Positions 62,355 to 64,000 of a DNA stretch of 64,000 bases are shown one piece after another. The position numbers were made by a program, and so were the translations under genes. The notes beneath the pieces were generated by a model. The model was given only the letters and a program-made list of their open reading frames with translations, was not told the DNA's origin and did not search any database. The stretch is taken from positions 1-64,000 of the forward strand of contig JAQVWY010000003.1 in the NCBI GenBank assembly GCA_028709465.1, in the 5' to 3' direction. The DNA is from Tissierellia bacterium (lineage in GTDB: Bacteria; Bacillota; Clostridia; Tissierellales; Sedimentibacteraceae). Within the stretch, counting starts at the first letter, position 1; each line of letters starts with the position of its first letter.

Positions 62355-63773
62355 TTAAGCCTCCCTACTGTTTGTGACCTCTATATCTTTCACCTTATCA
62401 AGAGTTAATCCGGTAAATCCATAAATAATGTTTATTATAATTGTAAAGTATGCAAAGAAAATATATGGTACAAATTCCATAGCCTGTACACCCAATACAC
62501 TTTGAGCAAATAAAGCTGGAACGCTCCAAGGAACTAAGTTAATGCAAATACAACCTATGGACTGTGCAACTCTTCCTAAATTTTTAGAATGTAAATTGAA
62601 ATTTTTATAAGCTTTTTGAAACATTCTTGCAGGTATCATAATTGCTAACAATTGGGCTCCAGTTGCTAAAGCAGTAATCAAACTACTTAGTATTGTTACA
62701 ACAATTAACTGTCCCGCAGAAGATACTTTTTTCATAATTATTTCTAATATTAATTCTAATGAACCAATTTCTTCTAATATACCACCTAATGCAACTGCAA
62801 GTGTAAGGAGTATTACAGTTCCGCCCATTGAATTAATTCCGCCTCGTGTCAATAAGCTATCTACCATCTTAATACCTGTATCGCTGGTAAAACCATTTGT
62901 CATGGTTCTAACAACACTTCCAACGTCTGCCCCTTGAACTATTATTGCAGCAAGACCACCCATTAAAGCAACAGATATTAATGAAGGAATAGCTGGAAAT
63001 TTTTTTATGGAAAAAATAATTGTTATAACTGGTATTAACAAAAGCAATGGACTAATTACAAAAGAACTACTTAACCCTTGTAAAATTTCTGCAATAGAAT
63101 CCATATTCATATTAGCTTGTGTTGCATATTTAACCCCTAAAAAATAATACATGATTAGAGAAAATAGCAATGCTGGTATCCCGCTTTTTGCTAAATGTCC
63201 TACAAGTTCAAACAATGTACAATTAGACATTGCAGAAGCTAAATTTGTAGTATCTGAAAGAGGTGATACACTATCCCCAAAATAAGCACCAGAAATAATT
63301 GCTCCAGCTAAAAGAGGAGCTGGAAATCCCATACCCAAACCTGTAGCCATCAATGCTAATCCTACAGTAGCAATTGAAGTAAATGAAGTGCCTGTAGCTG
63401 TTGCGATGATAGATGTAACCAGTGTTGCTGCAGGGACAAAAATACCTGGACTTATAACTTTTAAGCTGTAAAAAATTAACGAAGGAATAATTCCGCCCTG
63501 AATCCATGAACCAATAATGATTCCAATAATTAAAATTATAAAAAGAGGAGGTAAAGCTCTTGATACACCTTTAACTAAACCTTGTTGCAATTCATCCCAT
63601 GTAAACCCTAACCAACTTCCAATCAATCCAGCTGTAATAATACCTGAAATTATAGGAATATTCATTCCAGCCTTCCATTTTAGTACCGATAATAACCCAA
63701 ATACAATTATCACTAATAAAGGTAATAATGCTAAAAACAAATTTAATTTTCTCTTCTTATTTTCCTCACTCAT
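62355..63773 (-). CDS. NhaC-family transporter under T-box control
   Basis: This 472-residue membrane protein with about 11-12 helices belongs to the NhaC/arginine-ornithine antiporter-like superfamily: GIIIGSWIQGGIIPSLIFYS, TSIIATATGTSFTSIATVGL, GAYFGDSVSPLSDTTNLAS, and NLVPWSVPALFAQSVLGVQA near the end. Although NhaC proteins are named sodium/proton antiporters, the amino-acid-sensing T-box leader suggests amino acid transport. AGGGAG precedes the ATG. Confidence 0.88.
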   Translation of the reverse strand: MSEENKKRKLNLFLALLPLLVIIVFGLLSVLKWKAGMNIPIISGIITAGLIGSWLGFTWDELQQGLVKGVSRALPPLFIILIIGIIIGSWIQGGIIPSLIFYSLKVISPGIFVPAATLVTSIIATATGTSFTSIATVGLALMATGLGMGFPAPLLAGAIISGAYFGDSVSPLSDTTNLASAMSNCTLFELVGHLAKSGIPALLFSLIMYYFLGVKYATQANMNMDSIAEILQGLSSSFVISPLLLLIPVITIIFSIKKFPAIPSLISVALMGGLAAIIVQGADVGSVVRTMTNGFTSDTGIKMVDSLLTRGGINSMGGTVILLTLAVALGGILEEIGSLELILEIIMKKVSSAGQLIVVTILSSLITALATGAQLLAIMIPARMFQKAYKNFNLHSKNLGRVAQSIGCICINLVPWSVPALFAQSVLGVQAMEFVPYIFFAYFTIIINIIYGFTGLTLDKVKDIEVTNSREA

Positions 63774-63811
63774 AATAGCTCCCTACTTTATAAAATATTT
63801 TAAATTTTAAT

Positions 63812-64000
63812 AAAAAAAATCTTTCATTCCTGTGAATATATTACTGTTGTAATATATTCACAGGGACGAAAGATCCGCGGTACCACCCTTTTTATGATAT
63901 ATAATATCATCACTTTGAGGTCTATCAACCTCTAACCTTGTAACGTCAGTAAACGTGTTTATCTACTCAGAATCCTTTCAACAAACCTGCTCCATAGTGT
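63812..64000 (-). ncRNA. T-box riboswitch of the NhaC-family transporter (5' end outside window)
   Basis: The minus strand shows the T-box AAGGGTGGTACCGCGG (63875-63890). A terminator stem CCTGTGAATATATTA/TAATATATTCACAGG (arms 63829-63843 and 63850-63864) is extended by ATCTTTC/GAAAGAT, then TTTTTTTT. Stem III is GAGGT/ACCTC. Stem I is cut by the window; GGAGC near the edge aligns with the same block in the metG leader, leaving a specifier ending AC. Confidence 0.92.

Overview
The window looks like chromosome from a low-GC, spore-former-type Firmicute of the class Clostridia. The evidence is very AT-rich DNA, strong AGGAGG-type ribosome binding sites, T-box leaders, HrcA/CIRCE control of groESL, a SigI/RsgI pair, CsrA/FliW, desulfoferrodoxin (an anaerobe enzyme) and a selenium-linked purine-degradation cluster. 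An amino-acid or purine fermenter of the Sedimentibacter/Tissierella kind is a reasonable but unproven guess. Nearly all of the first 33.9 kb is transcribed from the minus strand.

Region 1 (1-16.6 kb) is flagellar. The early operon reads flgB-flgC-fliE-fliF-fliG-fliH-fliI-fliJ-fliK-flgD-(TIGR02530-type gene)-flgE-flbD-motA-motB and leaves the window inside motB. Its leader has a sigma-A promoter (11243-11271), a class I cyclic-di-GMP (GEMM) riboswitch (about 11117-11207) and two near-identical terminators 110 bp apart, so c-di-GMP probably switches motility off by early termination. A second, late operon (cheW-cheW-flgM-flgN-like-flgK-flgL-fliW-csrA) has a sigma-28-like promoter.

Region 2 (16.7-33.9 kb) is an anaerobic purine/hydantoin catabolic cluster. 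In transcription order it holds a sodium:solute symporter, ygeX, ygeW, ygeY, a short ygfK, arcC, ssnA, an NCS2 purine permease, hydA, a fused selenium-dependent xanthine dehydrogenase, and the cofactor genes yqeC, mocA and yqeB. Purines would be imported, deaminated or hydroxylated, ring-opened and split to ammonia, pyruvate-level carbon and carbamoyl phosphate, with carbamate kinase making ATP.

Region 3 (33.9-36.3 kb) is a small accessory island. It has a broken GlsB/YeaQ-type gene, a three-gene hicA-hicB-secB-like operon and a decayed tyrosine integrase. The HicB has a 50-residue tail after its DNA-binding domain and is followed by a SecB-fold chaperone, which fits a toxin-antitoxin-chaperone (TAC) module with HicAB instead of the well-studied HigBA. 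This is the most interesting part of the window.

Region 4 (36.3-64 kb) is mostly core genome: groESL, fba, a cation transporter with an ABC-F ATPase, CYTH-coaX-sigI-rsgI, a two-part ThrE exporter, desulfoferrodoxin, T-box-controlled metG, a PHP phosphoesterase, pepP-glpK, two secreted stalk-domain proteins, an HD hydrolase, a CtpA-type protease, tRNA-Arg(UCG), and an MBL hydrolase with a T-box-controlled NhaC-family transporter. A dispersed imperfect palindrome beginning TGTCATYCTGAA recurs five times between about 28.4 and 52.6 kb; one copy forms the C-terminus of YgeY.
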